From the IMG/VR virus record IMGVR_UViG_3300023548_000002, positions 1 to 64,000 of that record: a DNA stretch of 64,000 nucleotides. One strand, given 5' to 3'. Both the position numbers and the translations under genes were made by a program. The DNA is from a virus. The notes under the pieces were generated by a model that saw nothing but the letters and a program-made list of their open reading frames with translations, ran no database searches and was not told the origin of the DNA. Numbering within the stretch: the stretch's first letter is position 1; each line of letters opens with the position of its first letter. This document shows, one piece after another, positions 20,334 to 29,546 of this stretch.

Positions 20334-21019
20334 TGTTCTTGAATATTTTTATTTTGTGTATCTACTCCATCTGTCTGAGTATCTACAGGTAGTTGTATTT
20401 GTCGTATAAATTTATTTATCACAATATCTTCAATGTAAGCAAACATCCAACTGTTCATTGGATATTCAGAATCAGGGGAAAAACATGGTAAATCTGTTCC
20501 ACATTTTTTAAATTTACCCGCAGCTTTTGGGTCTTCAAATACTCCCTTTACATTGATGTACTCTAATAGTGGATTATTAGTGATAATGTAAATCTTTGCA
20601 TTATCATAAATAGCATATGATAAATTTCTTGTATATTTCCCCTGTCCTATATACGGTGCTCTTTCCCATGTAATAAGTGAATATTGTTTGTCTAATCTAT
20701 CCACGGGTCCTACACGGGTAATAGCAGGCATATAGTGAAGTTCTATTGTTCTTGGGATATTATCTTTTGTTTGTAATATATTACATCCTGAAGGAACATC
20801 GCAACATAATGAACTATCTACTGTTTCTAACTGTAAACATCCCAAATCTTGAATAATATTTGGGTCAATAGTTCTCTTCTTATTAAGCTCATTACGTATT
20901 AATAAACTTCTCTGAAAAGCAATCTCAGCTTCTATCTCTCGCAGAGAGATTTCTGAATCCTTCGAGAGATACGGCTGAATCTTATCTAATATTGCGTATG
21001 TAAATTCGTTTAGTGTCAT
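20330..21019 (-). CDS. Conserved structural protein, probable ring/adaptor (229 aa)
   Basis: The N-terminal 50 residues are helical; the centre is beta-rich. A motif near the C-terminus, VKGVFEDPKAAGKF, followed by DSEYPMNSWMFAYIEDIVI, matches what I recall from a conserved crAss-like tail ring protein (GxFEDP ... YP...WM). The last 20 residues are polar and probably disordered. It sits 2 nt upstream of the metallophosphoesterase stop and overlaps the next gene by 4 nt. Likely one of the rings between portal and muzzle. Confidence 0.65.
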   Translation of the reverse strand: MTLNEFTYAILDKIQPYLSKDSEISLREIEAEIAFQRSLLIRNELNKKRTIDPNIIQDLGCLQLETVDSSLCCDVPSGCNILQTKDNIPRTIELHYMPAITRVGPVDRLDKQYSLITWERAPYIGQGKYTRNLSYAIYDNAKIYIITNNPLLEYINVKGVFEDPKAAGKFKKCGTDLPCFSPDSEYPMNSWMFAYIEDIVINKFIRQIQLPVDTQTDGVDTQNKNIQEQ

Positions 21020-21021
21020 AG

Positions 21022-22227
21022 TTAAAATATTACAGTAAGTCTATCAGTTTGTCCATATATTGGATGATGAATAAATGCTTCTAATGCTTTCTTTTGTCCT
21101 AAATACCCAGAATTAGCATGCCAAGTATCTGTTCCACTTATACTACGAACATATTCAACATAAGTTCTATCCTCTTGCATAATATCTGCATGCTTCCCTA
21201 AAACTGTTACATCTGAGTATTCTTTTTCCAAATGATGTCTTTCTCCTCCTTTAATTTTTCTACGGTCCTTATGGTGTATATGATGTACATACCAATACCC
21301 TACTTTACTTGTTGCCCATGCTTGCTTAGCTTCTGTTTTCATTAAATCGGGTAGAGCTGACCATTTGTTCCAATCTCCATGAGTAAATCCAATCATGTTT
21401 ACTCCATACTTTACGTATTTTCTTATAGCAGGAGATACATCAAAACTTACATTTTTACTATTAGTAAAGTATGCTTCTAATACATCTGCTAAAGCGAACC
21501 CCAAATGATAATCGTGATTACTTGGACAATATACTACGTGAGTATCTGCTACGCTTATACACATCTCTATTATCTGCTTATACGCATCTTTTGCAATTCT
21601 AAATATCTCCCACCAAAATTTGTCTGTATCTTGTAGTGTTCCTGCTGTAGTGCTCTTTTTATTAGAATCGATGTGTAAAGCATCATTTCCTATTACTAAA
21701 ATAATCTTTTCAATATTATGATTTTTTGCTTTACGTAATAACTTTTCTACTCCCGTAAGTAATCTTTCTACTGTAATATCAGTAGAGTTTTCTTCCCCTG
21801 TCATTTCCTTTCTCCCTACTTTGCCTATATGTGGGTCAGCAGGGTCAATGATAAGTAAATGGGGTTCATCTAATGGCTGTCTCTCAATAATAGGAAAGTT
21901 TGGAGAATACTCTTTTAATTCTTGTTTAAGCTCTTCTCTTACTTCCGAGTAAGTAACAATATCTTTTTTTAAGCGATAACTTCCTTTATCTGTCTTTATC
22001 CATGCAATATCCCATTTAGTGCTATCTATTCCTCTGTCATTTAATTCTTGGTCTATTTGAGACATTCCTCTGAGAACTCCCGCTACATAATCTCTTATAG
22101 CACCTGTACTGTTTTTCCTGCCTTCCATTTTAGCAATACGATATGCAAGTTTATTTACACTGTAATTAAACTTTCTTGCATTTTCTTTAATATATTCAGC
22201 ATACTTGCTGTATTTACTTTCCTTCAT
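21022..22227 (-). CDS. Calcineurin-like metallophosphoesterase
   Basis: About 401 residues. All metal-ligand motifs of the calcineurin-like family can be seen in order: DPADPHIG (about residue 127), GNDALH (about 179), SNHDYH (about 237), HGDWN (about 282) and HIHH (about 317). The first 110 residues are a separate helical, basic region, perhaps DNA-binding. Such enzymes hydrolyse phosphoesters in nucleotides, nucleic acids or proteins; the substrate is unknown. I chose the ATG at 22227 (MKESKYSKY), overlapping the upstream stop by 14 nt, rather than a TTG at 22248. Its place among tail genes suggests late expression, possibly a virion enzyme. Confidence 0.85.
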   Translation of the reverse strand: MKESKYSKYAEYIKENARKFNYSVNKLAYRIAKMEGRKNSTGAIRDYVAGVLRGMSQIDQELNDRGIDSTKWDIAWIKTDKGSYRLKKDIVTYSEVREELKQELKEYSPNFPIIERQPLDEPHLLIIDPADPHIGKVGRKEMTGEENSTDITVERLLTGVEKLLRKAKNHNIEKIILVIGNDALHIDSNKKSTTAGTLQDTDKFWWEIFRIAKDAYKQIIEMCISVADTHVVYCPSNHDYHLGFALADVLEAYFTNSKNVSFDVSPAIRKYVKYGVNMIGFTHGDWNKWSALPDLMKTEAKQAWATSKVGYWYVHHIHHKDRRKIKGGERHHLEKEYSDVTVLGKHADIMQEDRTYVEYVRSISGTDTWHANSGYLGQKKALEAFIHHPIYGQTDRLTVIF

Positions 22228-22669
22228 ACGTAAATGGTTTATTTTCAATAACCAAAGTTATTGAACTATTTTCATCTTCCAAAAGTTTTACCAAATCTTT
22301 TTCTGCCTTTGCACTTTCCCAAATCTTTAAGCTGTTAGTTTTATAGCCAACTAATATACATCCTGAAGTATCAAGTTCTGTGTTACCTCTATGTATTCTC
22401 ACTCCACACCATTTAACTCCTTTTCCATGAACACATAAATCTTTTTTGTTGTATATCAAAGGTAATCTCCGTTTAAAATGCGGGGAATAAGTTACTTTTA
22501 CTCTGTAAATACCGCTGGGAATAGCAGTCTTGTGCATTACTTTAACACCCTCAGCTCGTATTTCATCTTCTAATGTATGACAAAAGAATTTACCATCAAT
22601 ATACAAATCTCCGATAACATTTCTATTATCTTCAATATTATAGGTATGTCGAATTATTTTAAGTTCCAT
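22214..22669 (-). CDS. DUF5675 family protein, candidate cell-wall lysis factor
   Basis: A 151-residue protein with the DUF5675 pattern: a short beta-rich start with GDLYIDGKFFCHTLED, then KTAIPSGIYRV, then RIHRGNTELDTSGCILVG near residues 88-105. The conserved His ... Asp-Thr ... Gly-Cys arrangement recalls L,D-transpeptidase-like enzymes, and the family is common in phages of Bacteroidota, where it may act on peptidoglycan. It abuts the patatin-like gene by 1 nt and is followed by the metallophosphoesterase. Together with the upstream membrane proteins it may form a lysis group. The family call is firm from pattern; the enzymatic role is inferred. Confidence 0.75.
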   Translation of the reverse strand: MELKIIRHTYNIEDNRNVIGDLYIDGKFFCHTLEDEIRAEGVKVMHKTAIPSGIYRVKVTYSPHFKRRLPLIYNKKDLCVHGKGVKWCGVRIHRGNTELDTSGCILVGYKTNSLKIWESAKAEKDLVKLLEDENSSITLVIENKPFTYEGK

Positions 22670-23568
22670 TATTGTAAAATTAATGTTCTGTAAGTGTCTT
22701 TATATCCTTGCATAAACATATTAATAATGTCTTCTTTGGTAAAATTTGTAATCGTTATCCTAAGCTCTTCTGAAGGACGTAAAACTAAATATGGGATTCT
22801 CTTATATCCACGTAATTTTAGCTCCGCATCGTCCATATTATTGATAAATTCCAACTGGTTTAAATCATTCTTTAATGTATTGTGAACGGATATATCCAAT
22901 ATTACGTCAAATAACTCTAAAAGGTTTTTAGTATTTGCCCAAGAAGTATTCATTTCCTCAGCATGGGTAGCAAGAATATACAATCTGTCAGCATCTAAAT
23001 CAATAGCTTCCGAGACTCCTGCGTTATCTATTAAACCCCCATCATAATATTTTTCTCCTTCTATCTCTTTTATTGGCATTGTAAAAGGAATACGTGATGA
23101 GGCTATAATATGGTCTAATATTCTTTTATATGAGGTATTTCTATATTGTATCCTCCCTGTTTTTATATCTACGGCTCCTGCACTAAATGCTACAGGAGAA
23201 GAATTAAGAGTTTCTCTATCGAGAGTTTCATAAAGTAAATTATCTAATTTACTTGTTTCAACAAAACCATTAAATTTATTAAATGCTATTTCGTAAATCA
23301 ATTTAATTATTGACTTTTTCTTTACTAAATCTTTAGGTGAATTAATGTTTTTAAACCAAAAGTCCATCATTTTTTTGATGGATTCCTTGTTGGTAAAATA
23401 TCTCCTGAATTGGGTAAATAATGCCCCATTCAAACTCCCTACACTTATTCCTACTATCATGTCAGGGTAAATACCGTTATCAATTAGGGCTTTCATTTGC
23501 CCTAATTGATATGCACCTTTAATGGAGCCTCCTCCTAATACAAATGCTATTTTATCTTTTTTTACCAT
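22669..23568 (-). CDS. Patatin-like phospholipase
   Basis: A 299-residue protein with a complete patatin signature: the glycine-rich oxyanion loop GGGSIKG at residues 12-18, the nucleophile elbow GISVG with Ser at about 42, and the DGG of the catalytic Asp at about 176 (YYDGGLIDNAG). Patatin-like enzymes cleave acyl groups from membrane lipids with a Ser-Asp dyad. No signal peptide is visible, so it would act from the cytoplasm or reach membranes with a partner. I prefer the ATG at 23568 (MVKKDKIAFV); one at 23592 adds eight residues. It lies between a membrane-anchored protein and the DUF5675 gene, which suggests help in membrane disruption at lysis. Confidence 0.88.
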   Translation of the reverse strand: MVKKDKIAFVLGGGSIKGAYQLGQMKALIDNGIYPDMIVGISVGSLNGALFTQFRRYFTNKESIKKMMDFWFKNINSPKDLVKKKSIIKLIYEIAFNKFNGFVETSKLDNLLYETLDRETLNSSPVAFSAGAVDIKTGRIQYRNTSYKRILDHIIASSRIPFTMPIKEIEGEKYYDGGLIDNAGVSEAIDLDADRLYILATHAEEMNTSWANTKNLLELFDVILDISVHNTLKNDLNQLEFINNMDDAELKLRGYKRIPYLVLRPSEELRITITNFTKEDIINMFMQGYKDTYRTLILQ

Positions 23569-24226
23569 AAGATAGTGTTTTAAAATAACCATTTAATTCT
23601 TTGAAACTTCTTACTCCATCAGATACTGTAAGCTCTACAGCCATAGCAAATATTTCTAATACTGCTACCATTTTAGTATGATTGGATTGATAATACCCCG
23701 AGGTTAATGAGTTATCCACCCGAGAGTAAACAGCATTTAATGTATCATTATGCCATTTATCAAATATTTCAATAACATGTTGTGCTTGCTCTCTACTTAA
23801 TCCTTTATCAATAAATTGCTGTAATACTTGTGTATTATAGGTTACTACTATATCAGTAATAAGGGATTTTGTTTTTGAAGTAAGTTCATCTTCCGAAATC
23901 TTTTTAATATTAGTTTCTTGTAAAAATTTATAAGTCTTCTCCTTAATTGCTGTAAGTTTAATACGAATGAAATCTCTGAATATCTCTGTTTTTACCTCTT
24001 CCCCTTCAAAATGAATTTGGAACAGCTTAATATTTACCAAGCGGTCTATCAATGCAAATAAGTCGTGGTTAGTTAAATTCCCTTTTGACCCTAAAATTCC
24101 TGTCATAATATACATACTAATTTCCTCTTTGTAACGATAAAAGAAAAAAATAATTATCCCCACTATTCCTGCTAATGTTGGAGGAAGCATCTTTAAAAAT
24201 TCTACTGTCTGTTCCATTTCATTCAT
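23552..24226 (-). CDS. Single-pass membrane protein, possible holin-like
   Basis: A 224-residue protein with one clear membrane helix at about residues 15-30 (TLAGIVGIIIFFFYRYK), then a long, soluble, mostly helical domain. The short N-terminus would lie outside and the rest in the cytoplasm if the positive-inside rule holds (RYK after the helix). It overlaps the upstream gene by 4 nt and the patatin gene by 17 nt. A holin or lysis regulator role is only suggested by the neighbours; the soluble domain is larger than in usual holins. Confidence 0.65.
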   Translation of the reverse strand: MNEMEQTVEFLKMLPPTLAGIVGIIIFFFYRYKEEISMYIMTGILGSKGNLTNHDLFALIDRLVNIKLFQIHFEGEEVKTEIFRDFIRIKLTAIKEKTYKFLQETNIKKISEDELTSKTKSLITDIVVTYNTQVLQQFIDKGLSREQAQHVIEIFDKWHNDTLNAVYSRVDNSLTSGYYQSNHTKMVAVLEIFAMAVELTVSDGVRSFKELNGYFKTLSYGKKR

Positions 24227-24783
24227 TTTATTTTTATCATCAAGGTTATTGAAGGTTGTTTTGTAATTAAATTGTAAGATAACCCTGTTATTCTATTCTT
24301 TTTCTTATACATTAGTGTCGGAGAAAGAATATTATATCCTATCTCTACTCCACCAAATATATTAATTTTTTTTAACTTACTCTTAGTTTTTAAAGTATAA
24401 TTTAAAGTTTGGTCATAAATGTTACCATCTGTAAGTGTAATTATACTTCCTGCAATACTGTCATCTTCATACAATCTAATGTGTTTAGATGCTTTAATAT
24501 ATTTTGTAGAGTCTTTCATTGTTATTCTTACTGTATCTACTCTTCCTGTATCTCTGTAAATGATAGTGTCTTTGTATTTAGTAATTATTTTTACAGATAG
24601 AGAGTCCTTAATCTTTTTTTTGTACTCCTCATAAGGGAGAAGTACAAGAGTAGTATTATTATCTTTGGTAGATATTATTTTCTCTTTTTGTGGGGGTGTT
24701 TCTCCTGAAGGAGATTTTTTATTACATAATAACAAAAAGAGAATTATTCCTATTAAAATAATATTTAATCCTTTACTAATCAC
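24223..24783 (-). CDS. Membrane-anchored protein, possible spanin-like
   Basis: A 186-residue protein with an N-terminal hydrophobic segment (NIILIGIILFLLLCNKKS) ending in a cysteine, so it is either a signal anchor or an imperfect lipoprotein signal. The rest is Lys/Thr-rich with beta-strand repeats (KDTIIYRDTGRVDTVRITMK) typical of small envelope-spanning phage proteins of Bacteroidota hosts. The only in-frame start that includes the hydrophobic segment is a GTG at 24783, overlapping the upstream gene by 8 nt. A spanin-like role beside the presumed holin and the DUF5675 protein is an inference. Confidence 0.6.
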   Translation of the reverse strand: MISKGLNIILIGIILFLLLCNKKSPSGETPPQKEKIISTKDNNTTLVLLPYEEYKKKIKDSLSVKIITKYKDTIIYRDTGRVDTVRITMKDSTKYIKASKHIRLYEDDSIAGSIITLTDGNIYDQTLNYTLKTKSKLKKINIFGGVEIGYNILSPTLMYKKKNRITGLSYNLITKQPSITLMIKIK

Positions 24784-25057
24784 GTTTTCTTCTTCCGTGT
24801 TTCTTTTTCTTTACTTTTGAATTATCAAAGGTCTTTTTAGTGCTTTCAAATCTTATATTATGCTTTTCTCTAAATTGAAAAGATAACGCCTCCTTTATTC
24901 CTGCAACTTTTACATTTATCTCAAATGTAGCGTAGTCGCAATAAGCATCTTCGACTTCATAATAATTGCCGTCCTCGAGTTGTATTTCCATTCCTATTAA
25001 CTTACCTCTGTTCAGTAAGTCCACAATATCCATTTTGTCTTTGTAAACGTATGCCAT
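24776..25057 (-). CDS. Small basic protein, unknown
   Basis: 93 residues. The first 70 look like a small beta-rich fold (GMEIQLEDGNYYEVEDAYCDYATFEINVK, read in pieces); the last 20 are almost all Lys/Arg (KVKKKKHGRRKRD), which would bind nucleic acid or acidic surfaces. It lies at the head of the presumed lysis group, 5 nt after a structural gene. I do not recognise the family. Confidence 0.6.
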   Translation of the reverse strand: MAYVYKDKMDIVDLLNRGKLIGMEIQLEDGNYYEVEDAYCDYATFEINVKVAGIKEALSFQFREKHNIRFESTKKTFDNSKVKKKKHGRRKRD

Positions 25058-25062
25058 AGTAT

Positions 25063-25767
25063 TTACATTTTAATGTATTGTCCGTTATAAGTTTGTCTTA
25101 ATAACCAATCATTTAATTGTTGACTAAAAGCTGCTCTTGCTGCTGCTGCGGTTCCATACGCCATTACTACTTCGGGTAATATAGTATATTTGTTTAATCC
25201 TGTTGTAGTACTACTTGCGTATCCACCTGTATTGTCAATAAAATCCATTAACCCATCTGACTTATCTCCATAAGAAGTTCCTAAATACACTTTTTCTTTA
25301 TATAAGTTGAAAAAGTTCGTTGTAGCGTTTAATAAACCATCTGCTTCTATTTCATCCAAGAACGAGTAAACAATGGTTATTATTCTATGATTATCCGCTC
25401 TAAATCTCGCAATAGGCTGTTTTTTCTCAACAGACCTTGCTACATTTTCAAGCCAAAACATTTGAGTCTCTTGTTGTGTCATTCCCTTAACATTCATTAA
25501 ATACGGGATAACTTCTGTTACGACGTCTCCAACTCTGTACTTAATTAAAATATCTTTCTCCTCATCCTTAAAACTTGCCCAACCACTTAAAGTGTACAAA
25601 TCTTGCAACCTATCTTGTGTAGTCCAAAAATCAATAACATTATCTACAACCAAATCCCAATACGCAGGATTTCCACTGCGGTCTATGTATGCGTTTGGAT
25701 TTGCTGCGTAAACTGAATCTTTGATGTATTGGTATGTATCTGTAGCTATTTCTTTTACTAATTTCAT
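25063..25767 (-). CDS. Structural protein, unknown (234 aa)
   Basis: A mostly helical protein (KEIATDTYQYIKDSVYAANP at the start) with aromatic residues and an Ala-rich C-terminal helix (MAYGTAAAARAAFSQQLNDW). It follows the adhesin-like gene by 2 nt in the fibre gene run. It may be an attachment or adaptor subunit for fibres. No known domain recognised. Confidence 0.6.
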   Translation of the reverse strand: MKLVKEIATDTYQYIKDSVYAANPNAYIDRSGNPAYWDLVVDNVIDFWTTQDRLQDLYTLSGWASFKDEEKDILIKYRVGDVVTEVIPYLMNVKGMTQQETQMFWLENVARSVEKKQPIARFRADNHRIITIVYSFLDEIEADGLLNATTNFFNLYKEKVYLGTSYGDKSDGLMDFIDNTGGYASSTTTGLNKYTILPEVVMAYGTAAAARAAFSQQLNDWLLRQTYNGQYIKM

Positions 25768-25769
25768 TG

Positions 25770-26705
25770 TTAAACGGGTTTATATAAAAATTGTATCTTG
25801 TCCACTATCCAGCTTGGAAACGCCCCAATACTACCATCATTTCTAAATGACCAAATAAATCGTTTTGTTTGTCCTGACAGGTCTCCTAAATTTATTATTT
25901 CATTAACAAAAGTCGATTGATTATTATATTGAGACTTTCCTATTTGATAAGTGCTACTTACAAGAACGCCCGCAGCTGGCATAACTGTTATTGGAGCCAT
26001 ATAAAGCCTTCCATAGTCAAAATTAAACTCCATTTCCCCTTTCCAAAACATTCTTAGTTCATTGTATGTGGCTATTGCTGGAAATGTTATGTCAATCCAG
26101 ATATGAGAAATATTTGGAGTATTTACATCGTATTGTGGGTTTATTCCATCATTGGAAATATAGGCAGAAAAATTACCTTCATATTTATCCGCACTGCCAA
26201 CTATCCATTGGTTAATAGTATCATTAGCGACTTGCCAACCGTTTGTTAAGAAATCTCCACTATCCCATTTTTCCTCGAACAATATAGCGAGTATTTCGGT
26301 TCCAGTAGTTAAATCAACCCATTTTCCTCCTTTATAAACACCCCATAATAATTGGTCTTCTACCCAAACTGTTTCGCCTTCTTGCATAGTAGTAAATGTG
26401 AACAAATCAATACTCTTTGCGCTTGCAAAATGTCCTCCAACGCGACCTTCGAGAACACCGTTTATCTTTACACCCTTTACTCTTAGTTTCCAATCTATAC
26501 CTGTTATTGGGTTGGTATTTGTTGATATTATTTCTGCTTGCGAGGTTAAACTGATAAGTTGAGTATTTAATGGAATATCTATTAACCCCGCACCAATATC
26601 TATTTGTGTAGTTAGCTGATAAATAGAATTATCCAATAATGAAGCAGGTAAGTCTGCTATATTATTGATATAATATATATTATATGGTTTCTGCGGTATT
26701 GCCAT
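25770..26705 (-). CDS. Adhesin/fibre-like protein with jelly-roll-type C-terminal domain
   Basis: 311 residues. The N-terminal 80 are a beta-rich stretch; the middle has EGETVWVEDQLLWGVYKGGKW, a small module often found in phage fibres. From about 142 onward the sequence (FEEKWDSGDFLTNGW ... NQWIVGSADKYEGNFSAYIS) matches the style of MAM or cleaved-adhesin type jelly-roll domains, which bind sugars or surface proteins. It would contact the host surface. The adjacent genes are other fibre-type proteins. Confidence 0.62.
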   Translation of the reverse strand: MAIPQKPYNIYYINNIADLPASLLDNSIYQLTTQIDIGAGLIDIPLNTQLISLTSQAEIISTNTNPITGIDWKLRVKGVKINGVLEGRVGGHFASAKSIDLFTFTTMQEGETVWVEDQLLWGVYKGGKWVDLTTGTEILAILFEEKWDSGDFLTNGWQVANDTINQWIVGSADKYEGNFSAYISNDGINPQYDVNTPNISHIWIDITFPAIATYNELRMFWKGEMEFNFDYGRLYMAPITVMPAAGVLVSSTYQIGKSQYNNQSTFVNEIINLGDLSGQTKRFIWSFRNDGSIGAFPSWIVDKIQFLYKPV

Positions 26706-26707
26706 AA

Positions 26708-27079
26708 TTAACTATTTAATAATTCATCCACTCTACCTATAATAATAGTAGAGTTATATAATTTTTGCACTGTATTATTTAATAATTGTGCCTCTTCCAA
26801 AGATATTTCTACTTTTCCTCCTTTGTAAATCTTATTTAGTAATTTCCATTTTAATAGTTTTGTTTTACTATCATCTTTTTCATCAGCAATTACCAATATT
26901 TGCTCAAACACATCTTTGAAAGTCATTTCTTGACCTGTATTAATTTTGACTAATAATGGCTTACCTTCCTCTGTTAATAATGGTTGCTTTGTCTCCTTGT
27001 CATGCAAAGCAACTTCTTTTTCTTTGAATAAAGGCTTTTCGTCTAACCCTAAAATTACTTTTGATACGTCAATTTTCAT
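26708..27079 (-). CDS. Small late protein, unknown (123 aa)
   Basis: A charged protein of the sort found beside fibre genes: a beta-rich first half with GQEMTFKDVFEQILVIADEKDD at its end (read in pieces), then helices ending in NSTIIIGRVDELLNS. It could be an assembly chaperone for neighbouring fibre proteins, but nothing in the sequence proves this. It is spaced 2 nt and 1 nt from its neighbours, so it is co-translated with them. Confidence 0.6.
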   Translation of the reverse strand: MKIDVSKVILGLDEKPLFKEKEVALHDKETKQPLLTEEGKPLLVKINTGQEMTFKDVFEQILVIADEKDDSKTKLLKWKLLNKIYKGGKVEISLEEAQLLNNTVQKLYNSTIIIGRVDELLNS

Positions 27080-27080
27080 A

Positions 27081-27503
27081 TTACAATAGATTTATAATTT
27101 CTAATTCATCTCTTGTTTTTATCCCAAATAATTGATATTGAGTCACTAATTCAATAGTTCCTTCCATTAACAGTTTTTGCTCTTGTTCTACAAACGTCAT
27201 TGTTATAGGGTCAATCAATCTCTTACTGACTAAACTATCATATACCGCAGAATAAGTTGCAGTGTCCATTATAGATAATGAGTCTTGTGGATTTACAGGA
27301 AGTGTGTCTCCTAATTGATATCCTAATAAAGTTTTTCCATTAGTATCAAATACTTCTATTAATTTATAAACTGAAATTTTTGATTTATATACCCCATCTG
27401 AATACTGAACTTTGTGAGGTATAAATCCCAAATAATCTGTGTGATTTGGATAAGCAAGATTACTTACTATTTTATTTACTGTTTTTACTGTTTGTGTTGC
27501 CAT
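27081..27503 (-). CDS. Small late protein, unknown (140 aa)
   Basis: 140 residues with a Thr/Val-rich start and a Gln-rich helical end (FVEQEQKLLMEGTIELVTQYQ). It lies 32 nt downstream of the large fibre gene. There is no membrane segment or motif I recognise. Given its place it is probably structural or a fibre assembly factor. Confidence 0.58.
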   Translation of the reverse strand: MATQTVKTVNKIVSNLAYPNHTDYLGFIPHKVQYSDGVYKSKISVYKLIEVFDTNGKTLLGYQLGDTLPVNPQDSLSIMDTATYSAVYDSLVSKRLIDPITMTFVEQEQKLLMEGTIELVTQYQLFGIKTRDELEIINLL

Positions 27504-27535
27504 TATTTAATTTTTTATCAAAGTTAATAATATTT

Positions 27536-29335
27536 TTATAATGTTTTTGATACGTTTATTACACCATTTATCAAAGTTATCCTATGACGTGTTCCTAATG
27601 CTTCATCTGTCATAATAATACCTTTACCATTTGTACCTGATTGTAATAATTCTAAATCTCCGTCAAGTGTCAGTTTTATCAAATCAATATTTGATACAGG
27701 TATAGTATTATGAGTAATTACATTGCTTAAATACAGAGCTGCGCCATCAACTCCAAGTGTAGTGTCATATCTATTTTGAAGTTCAAATTGATTTCTAACA
27801 AGTGTATTAGTTGTACCTATAACTTTAAATTCAGCACTTTGTAATTTTATTGAATAAGAATTACCTTTATCTCCTATTGTAGTATAATTACTTGCTAAAA
27901 ATTCTCTACGTGTAAGGATATTACCTGCTACATCTAAATGGTCTTCTATATTTATAGAAGACCCTCCCCAAGTATTGCTATTACCATTAACGAACACCTT
28001 TCCAATCATATCAATAGTAAATTGATTTATGTTACTATTATTTCTAAATTCAAATCTTCTTGATGATTGAATACCGTTAAACAAACTACTTAAACCAAAA
28101 TACATCTCTCTTGTTCCTCCTTTATAGAAATCTATTCTTGCTTGTGAATTTGTAGAATGGTACAATGCAACTGTTCCAATTCCGCCTATCACAAAACTAT
28201 GGTTCAACCCCCAATTACTTAATCCACCAATAGTAACAATATCATACGTAGATCTTCTTAAAGTATTTATTAAATAAGGAGTTACATCCGTATCAACTCT
28301 AAATGGTTTTTCTGTAACTTCACTTCTAATATGTAAACGAGCTAAGGGAGTTAAGTTATCACCGATTGAGGTTCTCCCATCGTTGTAGATTTTAAATAAA
28401 TTATTAGTATCATTTCCTATACCATAATAATAGCTACCGTCGGTATTTACAATGTTTTGTCTTGTTATTATCTTTCTTTCTGCCGACGAGCCGTTCCACC
28501 ACCAACCAATTAAGTTCTCTTTCCAAGAGTGTGCATTTATCAAACTACCGCTTACAATATCGTTTACTGTAATACCTGCTGTAGAATGTGATATTTCTTT
28601 TGTAATAAAATCATATCTCATTCTTTCTGCACCTAAAATTCTGTGTCCTTGTTCATAATGAATAATAGCATCTCCTAACTCATTGTCTTCAAAATTCATT
28701 AATGAACTGTTAATAGTGCGGTGCCCAATAACTTTTATACTGCCTGTATAACCAAGGTAACTCTTACCTTTAATATGTAGTTCTCTGCTTTCAGTAGATA
28801 TTGTTTGAGCGGCACTAAAAAATATCCTCTGTCCAGTATATCCATATATACTTATGTCTTTGCTTCCTACATAAACATTGTCATCGCTGCCAATTCTGAA
28901 TACATTATTAGAAGTGTCTGTATCGACTCTTAATGGGTCTTCTTCTACTCCGCCTCTAATGTGGAGCTTTGCTTGTGCAGAAATTGTGTTGGCAGATAGT
29001 ATCATTTTCCCACTTCTAACATACACATCCCCATTATCAACATGCACTTGATAATTTGGATTTAACACACCACCAATACCTATATTTCCATTATCGGTAA
29101 CAATTATTTTGTCGGAAACTTCCCAAGTACCATTTGTGTTATTCCAACGTAATATTTCGCCTTGTTGTGTTCCCTGTATTAAATCAGATAAAGAATCGGG
29201 AATATTAGAAATATTAAGATGTTCCTCGGTGAATTTTAAAAAATCCCGAAGAAACATTCTTGTAGAAATTCTGTTATAAATAACATCTATTTCGTCCTCT
29301 AATTTTAGTCCTTTTATAATTCTATTGTTAGCCAT
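27536..29335 (-). CDS. Tail or head fibre protein with repeated beta modules (599 aa)
   Basis: The first 60 residues are helical and likely anchor the fibre. The rest repeats a module of the form NGNIGIGG...P..QVHVDNGDVYVRSG, and the phrase ARLHIR...(E)EPFRVDTD occurs at about residues 120-145 and again near 335-355, as in trimeric beta-solenoid fibres of Bacteroidota phages. No intramolecular chaperone ending is evident. It overlaps the small upstream gene by 8 nt. It should define part of host recognition. Confidence 0.72.
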   Translation of the reverse strand: MANNRIIKGLKLEDEIDVIYNRISTRMFLRDFLKFTEEHLNISNIPDSLSDLIQGTQQGEILRWNNTNGTWEVSDKIIVTDNGNIGIGGVLNPNYQVHVDNGDVYVRSGKMILSANTISAQAKLHIRGGVEEDPLRVDTDTSNNVFRIGSDDNVYVGSKDISIYGYTGQRIFFSAAQTISTESRELHIKGKSYLGYTGSIKVIGHRTINSSLMNFEDNELGDAIIHYEQGHRILGAERMRYDFITKEISHSTAGITVNDIVSGSLINAHSWKENLIGWWWNGSSAERKIITRQNIVNTDGSYYYGIGNDTNNLFKIYNDGRTSIGDNLTPLARLHIRSEVTEKPFRVDTDVTPYLINTLRRSTYDIVTIGGLSNWGLNHSFVIGGIGTVALYHSTNSQARIDFYKGGTREMYFGLSSLFNGIQSSRRFEFRNNSNINQFTIDMIGKVFVNGNSNTWGGSSINIEDHLDVAGNILTRREFLASNYTTIGDKGNSYSIKLQSAEFKVIGTTNTLVRNQFELQNRYDTTLGVDGAALYLSNVITHNTIPVSNIDLIKLTLDGDLELLQSGTNGKGIIMTDEALGTRHRITLINGVINVSKTL

Positions 29336-29546
29336 TTATTGTAATTTTATTGTATAACTCACATAATTGAGTATCTGTTAAGCATTGCCCACAATATTGG
29401 TTCTCTAAAATAATATCAAAAAGAATCTGTCTTAACAATAATTTTTTTTTACATATCTTTTTACCAATAAGCATTTTACTTACTTCATCTTGTGCTTTCT
29501 TTTGAGTGAAGCACATTAGTTTTAATATTTGGTCATCTGTAAACAT
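29328..29546 (-). CDS. Small cysteine-containing protein (72 aa)
   Basis: A short helical protein with four spaced cysteines (MCF, KICKKK, QYCGQC, QLC) and many Lys/Leu. It is tucked between two fibre genes with overlaps of 1 nt and 8 nt, typical of a small assembly factor or adaptor. Function not recognised. Confidence 0.55.
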   Translation of the reverse strand: MFTDDQILKLMCFTQKKAQDEVSKMLIGKKICKKKLLLRQILFDIILENQYCGQCLTDTQLCELYNKITING

